A stretch of 10,106 bases of DNA from Thermococcus sp. (GTDB lineage: Archaea; Methanobacteriota_B; Thermococci; Thermococcales; Thermococcaceae), in NCBI GenBank assembly GCA_011050175.1, contig DRGF01000128.1, forward strand, positions 1 through 10,106, in the 5' to 3' direction. Under the pieces are notes generated by a model. It was not told where the DNA came from. It worked only from the letters and a program-made list of their open reading frames with translations, and did no database searches. Below, piece after piece: positions 1-6,461 of this stretch (its first letter is position 1; each line of letters begins with the position of its first letter). Both the position numbers and the translations under genes were made by a program.

Positions 1-1
1 C

Positions 2-1780
2 TACGAGAGCTCCCACAAGAACTACGATTTGGCCATTCCTTTCATCGAGCGCGGTTATTCGCTGTTAAGGAAGAACGGTGAGCTCGGCTTCATCGTCACC
101 AAGAAGTGGATGAAGGCCGACTATGGCGAGAAGCTCAGGGAGATTCTTTCGAGGGAGAGAGCTGTCAGGTTAATCATTGACTTCGGCGATGAGCAGGTGT
201 TTAAGGGCGCAACGACCTACACGATGATACTCGTGCTGAGGAAGGCGAAAAACGAGAAGTTCACCTATGCAAAGGTCGAGGAGCTCAAGGAAAGCATTGA
301 ACAGCTGAGGGCAGTCCACGAGCCAGAGCGGTGGAGGGAAGAGCGGATAAGCGTCCTCGAAGTTCCTGAGGAGGAGCTTTCAGAAAAGCCCTGGGTCTTC
401 CTGACGGAGGGGGAAAGGGAGATTGTAAAGAAGGTTTATGAGGGGAACGTGAGGCTGATAGATTTAACTTCTAGCATCTTCCAAGGACTAGCTACAAGCG
501 CCGACAAAGTATACCATCTTATTTACCAAGGCGAGGATGAAAAATACTTTATAGTTTTATCAAATTCTACTGGAAAAGCTTATCGCATTGAGAAGGATCT
601 TCTTAAACCTTTGGCATCTGGTGAGAATGTAAAGGCGTTTATTGTTGTTCCATCCGACAAACTACTCTTATTCCCCTACGAACCAGATGATGATGGAATA
701 TACCACTTAATCCCGGAGGATACATTCAAACAAAAATACCCCAACGCATGGAAGTATCTACTAGAAAATAGAGAAATCCTAGAAAACCGCGAAAGAGGCA
801 AGATGAAGGATAGATCCGATTGGTACGGGTATATATATCCAAAAAATCTCGAAAAACACGTTATGGAGAAAATGCTTGTTCCCAGGTTAGTTAGCGACCT
901 AAGAATAGCTTATGACCAAGAAGGCAAATACTACGTGGACAATGTAGATGTTAATGGAATAATACTCAAAGACAGGGAGCTATATCCATTAGTCTTAGGT
1001 CTCCTCAACAGCTCCCTCCTCAACTACATATTCAAACAGAACAGCGTTGAGTTCGCCAGCGGGTATTATTCCGCCAACAAGCAGTTCATCAAAGACCTCC
1101 CAATCAAGCTCCCCCAGACCGATGAAGAGAAAGCCCTCGCCGAGGAAATAGAGGTCACCGTCGAGGAAATCCTTGACCTCCTCAAAAAGCACTACCTCGT
1201 CAAGTCCCTCTGGGAGGAGTGGAGCGAAAAGCTCGGGAACAAAAAGCTAACCCTCAGAAAGCTCATTGAGAAGTGGGAAAAAGGGGTTGGACGGCTCCCG
1301 CAGGAAAAGCTCTTTTTCACCAACGTCAGGATAATCTCGGACGAGGAGACCGAATACGACGGCTTTGAGCCTGAGCTGAAGGACGGAACCTTGAGGCTCC
1401 TCGGAAGGGTGGGGGACATACTCACCCCCGTCCTCGAACTCGAAGGGAAAGAGGAGCTCCTTGAGCACGTCTATTTATCGATACTGTCCCTGCTGGAGTC
1501 AAGGAGAAAGTCAAAAACTCTCGGAGACATTCTAAGCAAGACCACAGTCCCGACGATCGACGGAAGTCCGGCCGAGACGGAGAGAATAACGGCCATCGTG
1601 AAAGAAAAGGCCAACGCCAAGCACCTAACCTCCTTCCTCGGCCTCGTGCGGGAGAACGAGGCCTACCTGGACGCCCTGGTTTTCAGGCTCTACGGACTGA
1701 GTGCCGAAGACGCGAGGATTGTCCTCGAAAGCCTTGGCAAGAGCCAAGACTACATAGACTCCGTGATCGAGCACCTCTGA
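2..1780 (+). CDS. Eco57I/TaqI-type DNA N6-adenine methyltransferase or type IIG restriction-modification protein, 3' part
   Basis: Partial gene: the frame is open from base 2 and the coding sense is already typical before the first possible start (TTG at 29), so the true start lies left of the window. The first visible residues (YESSHKNYDLAIPFIERG, then GELGFIVTKKWMKADYG) match the region that follows the NPPY catalytic motif in Eco57I/TaqI-class N6-adenine methyltransferases; NPPY itself and the SAM-binding motif are outside. Around codons 155-340 comes a TaqI-C-like target-recognition domain, starting IFQGLATSADKVYHL, with WYGYIYPKNLEKHV and VLGLLNSSLLNYI, and ending KQFIKDLPIKLP. A helical, charged C-terminal region of about 220 residues follows. 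The family methylates adenine in a specific DNA site and in type IIG enzymes also cuts DNA. The nuclease domain would be N-terminal and cannot be judged here, so it could be a methylase alone. Bases about 470-1000 are AT-richer than both flanks. Confidence 0.85.
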   Translation, partial: YESSHKNYDLAIPFIERGYSLLRKNGELGFIVTKKWMKADYGEKLREILSRERAVRLIIDFGDEQVFKGATTYTMILVLRKAKNEKFTYAKVEELKESIEQLRAVHEPERWREERISVLEVPEEELSEKPWVFLTEGEREIVKKVYEGNVRLIDLTSSIFQGLATSADKVYHLIYQGEDEKYFIVLSNSTGKAYRIEKDLLKPLASGENVKAFIVVPSDKLLLFPYEPDDDGIYHLIPEDTFKQKYPNAWKYLLENREILENRERGKMKDRSDWYGYIYPKNLEKHVMEKMLVPRLVSDLRIAYDQEGKYYVDNVDVNGIILKDRELYPLVLGLLNSSLLNYIFKQNSVEFASGYYSANKQFIKDLPIKLPQTDEEKALAEEIEVTVEEILDLLKKHYLVKSLWEEWSEKLGNKKLTLRKLIEKWEKGVGRLPQEKLFFTNVRIISDEETEYDGFEPELKDGTLRLLGRVGDILTPVLELEGKEELLEHVYLSILSLLESRRKSKTLGDILSKTTVPTIDGSPAETERITAIVKEKANAKHLTSFLGLVRENEAYLDALVFRLYGLSAEDARIVLESLGKSQDYIDSVIEHL

Positions 1781-1797
1781 CAGACATTTTTCATTTT

Positions 1798-1820
1798 GAA
1801 TCCTGCTGTGGATTCTTTTT
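1798..1820 (+). terminator. Hairpin plus U-tract terminator after the methylase gene
   Basis: GAATCC (1798-1803) and GGATTC (1810-1815) form a perfect 6-bp stem with a 6-nt loop, directly followed by five T (1816-1820). It lies 18 bases after the stop codon, and two more T-runs lie before the stem (1787-1791, 1794-1797). Archaeal termination mainly needs oligo-T; the hairpin may be incidental or stabilise the 3' end. Confidence 0.6.
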
Positions 1821-1882
1821 GTTATCCATGCTTTTTCTTTAATGGCCCCCAGCTCCGTTTTGTCCGCTCCATGATGTGACAG

Positions 1883-1899
1883 TGAAAATTCTTAAATAG
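1883..1899 (+). promoter_or_regulatory. Archaeal BRE/TATA promoter of the M20 hydrolase gene
   Basis: GAAAATTC followed by TTAAATAG (1892-1899) resembles a purine/A-rich BRE plus TATA box. The usual spacing of about 25 bases puts transcription start near 1919-1922, about 10 bases before ATG 1931. This argues against the in-frame ATG at 1907, which would lie upstream of the transcript. A GGTG at 1921-1924 is placed to act as Shine-Dalgarno site. Confidence 0.55.
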
Positions 1900-1930
1900 C
1901 ATTTCGATGGAAATCTTAACGGTGTTACCT

Positions 1931-3253
1931 ATGGATGTGCTGGAACTCCTCGCGGAGCTGGTTAGTTTTGACACGACCAACGACCCCGCAAGGGGCATCA
2001 GGCCGCCGAAGGAGTGCCCCCTGTTCATCAAGGACACCCTTGAGTCGTGGGGCATCGAGAGCGAACTGATAGAAAAAGACGGCTACTACGCGGTTTACGG
2101 GGAGATAGGCAAGGGGAAGCCGCGGCTCCTCTTCATGGCCCACTTCGATGTCGTCCCCGTCAACAGGGAAGAGTGGGAAACCGACCCGTTCAAGCTGACC
2201 GTCAGGGGCGACAGGGCGTACGGCAGGGGGAGCGCCGACGACAAGGGCAACGTCGCCTCAATAATGCTCGCCCTGAAGGAACTTTCGAAAGAGAAGCTCG
2301 ACGGAAAGGTTCTCTTCGCCTTCACAGGGGACGAGGAGATCGGAGGGGCAATGGCGATGCACATAGCGGAGCGGCTCAATGCCGAGGGGAATCTGCCGGA
2401 GTACATGATAAACGCCGACGGCATAGGTATGAAGCCCATAATCCGGAGGCGGAAGGGGTTTGGCGTCAGAATCTCCCTTCCGGAGGAAAAAATCTCCGTC
2501 CGCGGAACCCTCAAAGAAAAGACGTTTAAAATAAACACGCCAGTCGTCGAGACGAGACACGCGGCGTATTTTCTCCCTGGAGTGGACATGCACCCGGTGA
2601 TAGCTGCCTCACACTTCCTGAGGACCAGCGGGGCCTTTGCAGTCTCGCTCAAGGGCAGGTTCATCAAGGGAAACGTTGTCCCCAGTGAGGTTACACTCAG
2701 GTACGTCGAGCCCGGCGATGGGGAAGAAGTTGAAGCAGATATGGGGCTCACGAGGCTCTTGAGGGCTGTAGTGCCCCTCGTGAGGGCCCCTGTAAGAACT
2801 GAAAACTACAGCGACTACGGGGTCTCCATCACCCCAAACCTGTATTCCTTCGAAAACGGGCGACATGTCTTGCGGCTCGACGTGAGGGCGATGAGCCATT
2901 CTGGGGATGCAATAGAGAGCGCGGTCAGAGAGGTCATCGAGTTCAACGTTCCGGAGGCCGAGGTGGAGGTTCGCTCAAACGAAATGGCCGGCTACCTCTT
3001 CACCCACCCGGAGGAGCGCATAGTCCGGGAGATGCTGGGTACTCTTGAGATGTTTGGAATACGAACAGAGCCTGTCGAAGGGCCGGGAGCGGCCGACTCA
3101 AGGTTCTTCACGCCGTACGGTGTGAAGGCGATCGACTTTGGGCCCAGCGGTGGGAACATTCACGGCCCCAACGAATACGTGGAGCTGCCTTCCCTGAAAA
3201 TTCTGCCCAGAGTCTACAGGGAGGTCGCTTTAAGGCTCGTCCGGGGGCTTTGA
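1931..3253 (+). CDS. M20-family zinc metallohydrolase (peptidase/deacylase, DapE/ArgE-like)
   Basis: A 440-residue cytosolic M20 metallohydrolase. This family uses two Zn ions to hydrolyse peptide or N-acyl amide bonds. The full metal site is visible: H71 in MAHFDVVP, bridging D103 in GRGSADDKG, catalytic and ligand pair E135/E136 in FTGDEEIGG, D163 in INADG, and H411 in GGNIHGPNEYV. The inserted dimerisation/lid domain runs roughly from residue 170 to 350 and contains RHAAYFLPGVDMHP. ATG 1931 is chosen over in-frame ATG 1907 (8 codons earlier): it gives the usual N-terminus MDVLELLAELVSFDTT, has GGTG six bases upstream, and lies correctly behind the TATA box. The gene stands alone between terminator signals. 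Annotation as succinyl-diaminopimelate desuccinylase would be tempting but is not supported; Thermococcales are thought to make lysine by the LysW route, so the substrate is unknown (peptide, acyl-amino acid or other). Confidence 0.88.
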   Translation: MDVLELLAELVSFDTTNDPARGIRPPKECPLFIKDTLESWGIESELIEKDGYYAVYGEIGKGKPRLLFMAHFDVVPVNREEWETDPFKLTVRGDRAYGRGSADDKGNVASIMLALKELSKEKLDGKVLFAFTGDEEIGGAMAMHIAERLNAEGNLPEYMINADGIGMKPIIRRRKGFGVRISLPEEKISVRGTLKEKTFKINTPVVETRHAAYFLPGVDMHPVIAASHFLRTSGAFAVSLKGRFIKGNVVPSEVTLRYVEPGDGEEVEADMGLTRLLRAVVPLVRAPVRTENYSDYGVSITPNLYSFENGRHVLRLDVRAMSHSGDAIESAVREVIEFNVPEAEVEVRSNEMAGYLFTHPEERIVREMLGTLEMFGIRTEPVEGPGAADSRFFTPYGVKAIDFGPSGGNIHGPNEYVELPSLKILPRVYREVALRLVRGL

Positions 3254-3267
3254 GCACGGGGTGGCTG

Positions 3268-3280
3268 TTTTTTATTTATT
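3268..3280 (+). terminator. T-rich terminator after the M20 gene
   Basis: Six T in a row (3268-3273) followed by ATTTATT lie 15 bases after the stop codon, as expected for archaeal oligo-T termination. No convincing stem precedes the run. Confidence 0.5.
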
Positions 3281-3307
3281 CCGTCTAATGCTGGGACAAG
3301 GTGGCGG

Positions 3308-3325
3308 TGGGGAGAGGTTTCCCCA
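3308..3325. repeat. Short inverted repeat upstream of the phosphoribosyltransferase promoter
   Basis: TGGGGA (3308-3313) and TCCCCA (3320-3325) are perfect inverted arms around GAGGTT; CCAA/TTGG (3323-3332) makes a second small overlapping dyad. It ends about 22 bases before the TATA box, a position where an activator site could lie. It might equally be part of the end of the previous transcript, or chance. Confidence 0.3.
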
Positions 3326-3342
3326 ATTTTGGTACAAGGCAT

Positions 3343-3357
3343 AACACTTAAATATAA
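3343..3357 (+). promoter_or_regulatory. Archaeal TATA promoter of the phosphoribosyltransferase unit
   Basis: AACACTTAAATATAA holds a strong TATA box (TTAAATATA, 3348-3356). Transcription start is expected near 3376-3378, giving a leader of about 10 bases before ATG 3388. Only a weak Shine-Dalgarno-like AAGGG is present (3376-3380). Confidence 0.65.
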
Positions 3358-3387
3358 GCTCCTCCTTGCTCCGTTAAGGGAAATCCA

Positions 3388-4035
3388 ATGAAGAAGTTTC
3401 CGGCTTATCTCGCTTCTTGGGACGACATAGAAAGGTGGGCAAAGGAAGGCGCTTGGAAGATCCTCGAAGAGAGCTGGAGGCCTGACGTTGTTGTCGGGCT
3501 GGCAAGAGGAGGCTGGGTTGCAGCGAGGCTCTACTGCGACTACCTCGGCGTCAAAGACCTGGTCAGTCTGAAGGTCGAACACTGGGGAGTTACGGCCACA
3601 CCGGACGGAAAGGCAAAGCTCAGGTACGGCACCAGCTATGACCTGAGCGGCAAGAAGGTTCTCATCGTCGATGATATCAGCGACACGGGTGAGAGCCTGA
3701 CGCTCGCCAAGAACTACGTGGAGAGCCAAAACCCGGCGGAGGTAAGGGTCGCCACGCTCCTCACCATCAGGGGTTCGCGCTTCAAGCCCGACTACTACGG
3801 TGAGGAGATCGACTGGGCATGGATAGTCTTCCCGTGGAACTTCGTGGAGGACATGATAAACCTCGTGGGCAACCTCTTCGAGGAGAAGGAAGCCCTCACC
3901 ACCGATGAGATACTTGGGCTGTTCAAGGAGCTCCACGGAATGGAAGTGCCCAAGGGCAAGCTTGAGGAAGCCCTCAGGATGGCTGAGCGCAGGAAGGTTT
4001 TTAAATTCCGCGAGGGAGCCTGGCGCAAAGCCTGA
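3388..4035 (+). CDS. Purine-type phosphoribosyltransferase (xanthine-guanine/hypoxanthine class) with C-terminal extension
   Basis: A 215-residue type I phosphoribosyltransferase, which transfers the ribose-5-phosphate of PRPP to a free base. The PRPP-binding signature VLIVDDISDTGES is at residues 91-103, the pyrophosphate loop GLARGGW at 38-44, and the base-recognition segment DWAWIVFPWN at 142-151. The W..FPW pattern is that of xanthine/guanine/hypoxanthine enzymes. The fold is complete by about residue 165. The remaining 50 residues (TTDEILGLFKELHG ... RRKVFKFREGAWRK) look like a small helical, possibly winged-helix-like module, not needed for the core reaction. ATG 3388 fits the promoter and gives the expected start MKKFPAYLASW. 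The next gene begins 12 bases after the stop and is probably co-transcribed. The preferred base cannot be decided from sequence alone; salvage of guanine, xanthine or hypoxanthine is likely. Confidence 0.85.
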   Translation: MKKFPAYLASWDDIERWAKEGAWKILEESWRPDVVVGLARGGWVAARLYCDYLGVKDLVSLKVEHWGVTATPDGKAKLRYGTSYDLSGKKVLIVDDISDTGESLTLAKNYVESQNPAEVRVATLLTIRGSRFKPDYYGEEIDWAWIVFPWNFVEDMINLVGNLFEEKEALTTDEILGLFKELHGMEVPKGKLEEALRMAERRKVFKFREGAWRKA

Positions 4036-4047
4036 GGGTGTGGTAGC

Positions 4048-4362
4048 TTGGACAGGGAAAGGAAAGTTCAGGAGATCAGGAACCACAGCGTCTACGCCAG
4101 GGAAATCTATGAAATGCACAGCGAGAGCATAGACGAGGTGCTCGAGAACTACGACGGCCTCAAGGAGGACTACCTCAACGACCACTCCCGGGCGAGGATC
4201 GTGAGGATCGTCTTCAACGAGGACAACGGCCTCCCACTGGCGATAGAGTTCAACAGGAAGGACGACAGCTTCAAGGGTTTCACCATTGCCATCGGCAAGC
4301 CCCACATCAAGAGCAACGGAAATGGAAAGGAAAAAGGGAACACGGAAGAGGCGAGCAGCTGA
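4048..4362 (+). CDS. Small conserved-looking protein of unknown function, TTG start
   Basis: A 104-residue protein I cannot assign to a family with confidence. TTG at 4048 is the only usable upstream start: the preceding in-frame codon is a stop (TAG, 4045-4047), and GGGTG at 4036-4040 is a good Shine-Dalgarno site seven bases away. The next in-frame ATG would remove 22 residues. The N-terminal half (about 1-50) is charged and probably helical; the middle (IVRIVFNEDNGLPLAIEF, then FKGFTIAIGKP) looks like a small beta sheet; the last 17 residues are a low-complexity tail rich in K, N, G, E and S. No cysteines, signal peptide or membrane segment are seen, so it is probably cytosolic. Codon use matches its neighbours, and the 12-base gap suggests one transcript with the phosphoribosyltransferase, but no role in purine metabolism can be claimed. 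Confidence 0.75.
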   Translation: MDRERKVQEIRNHSVYAREIYEMHSESIDEVLENYDGLKEDYLNDHSRARIVRIVFNEDNGLPLAIEFNRKDDSFKGFTIAIGKPHIKSNGNGKEKGNTEEASS

Positions 4363-4370
4363 ACGCAAAA

Positions 4371-4389
4371 TTCCTCTCTATTCTTTTCC
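4371..4389 (+). terminator. Pyrimidine-rich terminator region after the small protein gene
   Basis: TTCCTCTCTATTCTTTTCC begins eight bases after the stop codon and is almost pure pyrimidine, with a TTCTTTT core (4381-4387). This is a plausible but weak archaeal terminator. The rest of the gap up to 4490 holds no gene I can support. Confidence 0.35.
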
Positions 4390-4489
4390 ATTGAAAATTT
4401 CGGAGCTGGTGGGATAATAATAAACTTGATGCAAGACAGCTCCTTATTCTATACGATGCAGTGGCTCAATGTGCCCAAATTTCCGACAA

Positions 4490-4524
4490 CGTTTAAAGGC
4501 GTCAGTAGAGTTTAGTTAGGGTGA
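4490..4524 (+). promoter_or_regulatory. TATA box and Shine-Dalgarno site of the solute-binding protein gene
   Basis: GTTTAAAGG (about 4491-4499) is a TATA-like element. Transcription would start roughly 4518-4522. AGGGTGA (4518-4524) is a strong Shine-Dalgarno match with six to seven bases to ATG 4531. The TATA box and Shine-Dalgarno site are close together, so the leader must be very short; the exact start is uncertain. Confidence 0.45.
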
Positions 4525-4530
4525 CCGAAA

Positions 4531-5514
4531 ATGAGGGTCGGAACTCTATTCATAGCACTGCTTTTAATCGGGTCACTCATTCCGTTCACAAGTGCGGCCG
4601 AGGAGAAGCCCTTAGTGGTTGCCAGTATAGCGCCAATTGCCTCGATAGTAGCGGACGCTTTCGGCGATTCAGTAGAGGTAGTGTATCTAATTCCCCCCGG
4701 CGCAGACCCGCACGAGTACCAGCTGACCGCGAGCCAGATTGAGATCCTGAGAAGAGCGGACGTCATAGTGACCACCGGCGGCCATCTGCCCCTGGAGAAG
4801 AAGATAGTCAAACTGAAGGAAGAGGGTACGATAACCGGGGAGGTACTTGTCATAGACGACTACAGGCGCGAGGGCTTCCGCTACCTGCCCGAGCGCTGGT
4901 ACAACGGCAAGGACAACCCCCACGGCGTCTGGCTTGACCCGACCAACGCCCTGGCCATAGCTTCCGCCACCGAGAAGGCGCTCGAAAGGGCCGACCCAGT
5001 AAGGGCAGGGCTTTACAGTGAGCGGTACAGAGACTTTGAGAGCAGGGTTAGAACGATAGTTGAGGCGTACCGGGCGCTGGTTGAGGAGAATAAAACCGCG
5101 GTCATTCAGATGCCCTCAAACCAGTACGCCATTGAGTGGCTCGGGATAAGGGCGGCTGCCTCCATAAAGCCCGAGGAAGAGGTTCCCGCCATAGGCATCG
5201 ATGAACTAATCGAAACCGCAGAAGGAGCAGACCTCGTGGTTTACGCCCTCGACAGTCCCGACCAGATGAAGGACGCGGCGAGGGAGCTGGCGGCAAAGAG
5301 CGGGAAGCCCCTGGCCGGAATAACGGTTTTCTGGAGCGAGAGGCCCTACACGGAAGTTCTAATAGAGAACAGCGCCGCGGTGATTAAGGCCCTCGGTGGG
5401 GAGTCCGGAGAAGTCCTGCAGGTCAGGAGGGACGATGTTGGGAGCTACGTGGCGCTTTCCCTCATTGCCGGCATCGTGCTTGGGGTCGCCATTGGAGCCA
5501 TACTCAAGAAATGA
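4531..5514 (+). CDS. Cluster A-1 (ZnuA/TroA-like) metal-type ABC solute-binding protein, membrane-anchored
   Basis: A 327-residue extracytoplasmic protein. Residues 1-22 are a signal peptide (hydrophobic FIALLLIGSLIPF, then TSAAEE) and about 305-325 a C-terminal transmembrane helix ending in KK, so the binding domain is anchored outside the membrane. The fold signature is clear: VVASIAPIASIVADAFGD, then PPGADPHEYQ and HGVWLDPTNA. This family binds Zn, Mn or Fe for an ABC importer. Two ligand histidines are present, H61 and H131. The third expected position is N197 in MPSNQYAIEWLG, where relatives have SHDAFGY; an acidic fourth ligand may be E270 (FWSER). The His-rich loop of many ZnuA proteins is absent. 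No permease or ATPase gene is adjacent: upstream genes are unrelated and the next genes run the other way. Metal identity is therefore open, and transport of another ligand or a non-transport role is possible. Confidence 0.8.
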   Translation: MRVGTLFIALLLIGSLIPFTSAAEEKPLVVASIAPIASIVADAFGDSVEVVYLIPPGADPHEYQLTASQIEILRRADVIVTTGGHLPLEKKIVKLKEEGTITGEVLVIDDYRREGFRYLPERWYNGKDNPHGVWLDPTNALAIASATEKALERADPVRAGLYSERYRDFESRVRTIVEAYRALVEENKTAVIQMPSNQYAIEWLGIRAAASIKPEEEVPAIGIDELIETAEGADLVVYALDSPDQMKDAARELAAKSGKPLAGITVFWSERPYTEVLIENSAAVIKALGGESGEVLQVRRDDVGSYVALSLIAGIVLGVAIGAILKK

Positions 5515-5567
5515 CTCCTCTTCTTTTCCCTTTAACAGGGGAAGATAAAAAGCAGAGAAAAGAAACT
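5515..5567. terminator. Convergent intergenic terminator region
   Basis: This gap of 53 bases lies between two convergent stops. The + strand has a pyrimidine tract right after the binding-protein stop (5515-5533, CTCCTCTTCTTTTCCCTTT). The - strand reads TTTCTTTTCTCTGC and then TTTTTATC (5564-5546), good oligo-U signals for the transporter operon. TTCCC (5526-5530) and GGGAA (5539-5543) form a small stem that either transcript could fold. Confidence 0.5.
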
Positions 5568-6461
5568 TCACTCCCTCTTGTAGGGCTTTCCGTCCGCCTT
5601 CGGCGGCCTTGCCTTGCCGATGATGCCCGCCACGATAACGAGGGTCATTATGTAGGGCAGCATCAGGATGAACTGCCCTGGAATTATGTGCTTCGGGGCG
5701 AGCCACGCGGCAAGGGCGTCGAAGAATCCAAAGAGCCAGCCGCCGATGAGGGAGACTAGTGGGTTCCAGCCGCTGAAGACCATGTTTGCGAGGGCAATGA
5801 AACCCCTGCCTCCCGACATCGTCTTGTGCACGAGGCCGAGCCAGTCAACGCTCATGAAGGCGCCGCCGAGGCCGGCCAGGGCGTGTCCATAGACCGCTGA
5901 CCAGAACCTGTACTTCTCGACGTTTATACCCAGGGCATCGGCCGCCTCCGGGTTTTCACCGACAGACCTAACGCGGAGGCCGAGCGGGGTCTTGAAGAGA
6001 ACCCACCACGTTACGAGGGCTATTGCCATGGTCACGAAGACCATCGGGCTTAGGTCACCGTAGGCCGTCTGCAGGTGCCACATCTGGGCGTCCTGCGGGA
6101 GCTGGTGCTGGCCCGCGGTTCCCCAGTAGGCGAGGATACCGAAGGGGACGACACCCATGGCAAGGAGGTTGATACCTATGCCCGGGATAACGTGGTCTCC
6201 CTTGAGGTAGACGGTGAGGGCTCCGTGCAGCATTCCGAGGAGTATTCCAACGAGCATGCCGCCAAGCAGTCCCACCACCGCACTGCCGGCCAGCTCGGCG
6301 AATATTGCGCCGAAGAATGCGCTCATCAGGAGCACACCCTCGTAGCCGATGCTGACCACACCGGCGCGCTCGCTCCAGGCGGCACCAACGCTCGTGAGCA
6401 CTATGGGCACCATGGCCATCAGGGAGGTTATCAGGATGGAGATAACGGATCCAGCGTCCAT
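5568..6461 (-). CDS. ABC nucleoside-type importer, second permease (NupQ/YufQ-like)
   Basis: A 297-residue integral membrane permease of the BPD_transp_2 class, last gene of the importer operon. Family marks are AAWSERAGVVSIGYEGVLL (28-45), the cytoplasmic coupling loop GLRVRSVGENPEAADALGIN (161-180), and GGRGFIALANMVFSGWNP (217-234). About eight hydrophobic segments can be read between them. With the first permease it would form the channel through which a nucleoside passes. ATG 6461-6459 shares one base with the upstream stop (TGATG), and AGGGGGG (6475-6469) lies seven bases upstream as Shine-Dalgarno site, so translation is likely coupled. Length is close to that of bacterial relatives (about 300-320). 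The short C-terminal tail KARPPKADGKPYKRE is basic and cytoplasmic by the positive-inside rule. Confidence 0.88.
   Translation of the reverse strand: MDAGSVISILITSLMAMVPIVLTSVGAAWSERAGVVSIGYEGVLLMSAFFGAIFAELAGSAVVGLLGGMLVGILLGMLHGALTVYLKGDHVIPGIGINLLAMGVVPFGILAYWGTAGQHQLPQDAQMWHLQTAYGDLSPMVFVTMAIALVTWWVLFKTPLGLRVRSVGENPEAADALGINVEKYRFWSAVYGHALAGLGGAFMSVDWLGLVHKTMSGGRGFIALANMVFSGWNPLVSLIGGWLFGFFDALAAWLAPKHIIPGQFILMLPYIMTLVIVAGIIGKARPPKADGKPYKRE

Noticed and set aside
29..31. TTG as start of the methylase gene
   Set aside because: The nine codons before it (YESSHKNYD) already read as family sequence following the catalytic motif, so the gene is cut by the window edge.
1907..1930. Earlier ATG for the M20 gene
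   Set aside because: It lies upstream of the predicted transcription start, lacks a Shine-Dalgarno site, and adds eight residues (MEILTVLP) not expected at the family's N-terminus.
1931..3253. Specific name succinyl-diaminopimelate desuccinylase for the M20 protein
   Set aside because: M20 motifs do not define substrate, no dap genes are nearby, and the pathway is not expected in this order.
3214..4368. Open frame of 384 codons on the - strand opposite the phosphoribosyltransferase and small protein
   Set aside because: It spans three transcription units in antisense, including promoter and terminator signals, has no domain signature, and the sense genes are well supported.
4402..4443. Inverted repeat GGAGCTG (4402-4408) / CAGCTCC (4437-4443) upstream of the binding-protein gene
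   Set aside because: A 7-bp pair with a 28-base loop is expected about once by chance in a gap of this size; there is no adjacent T-run or motif to support a terminator, operator or riboswitch.
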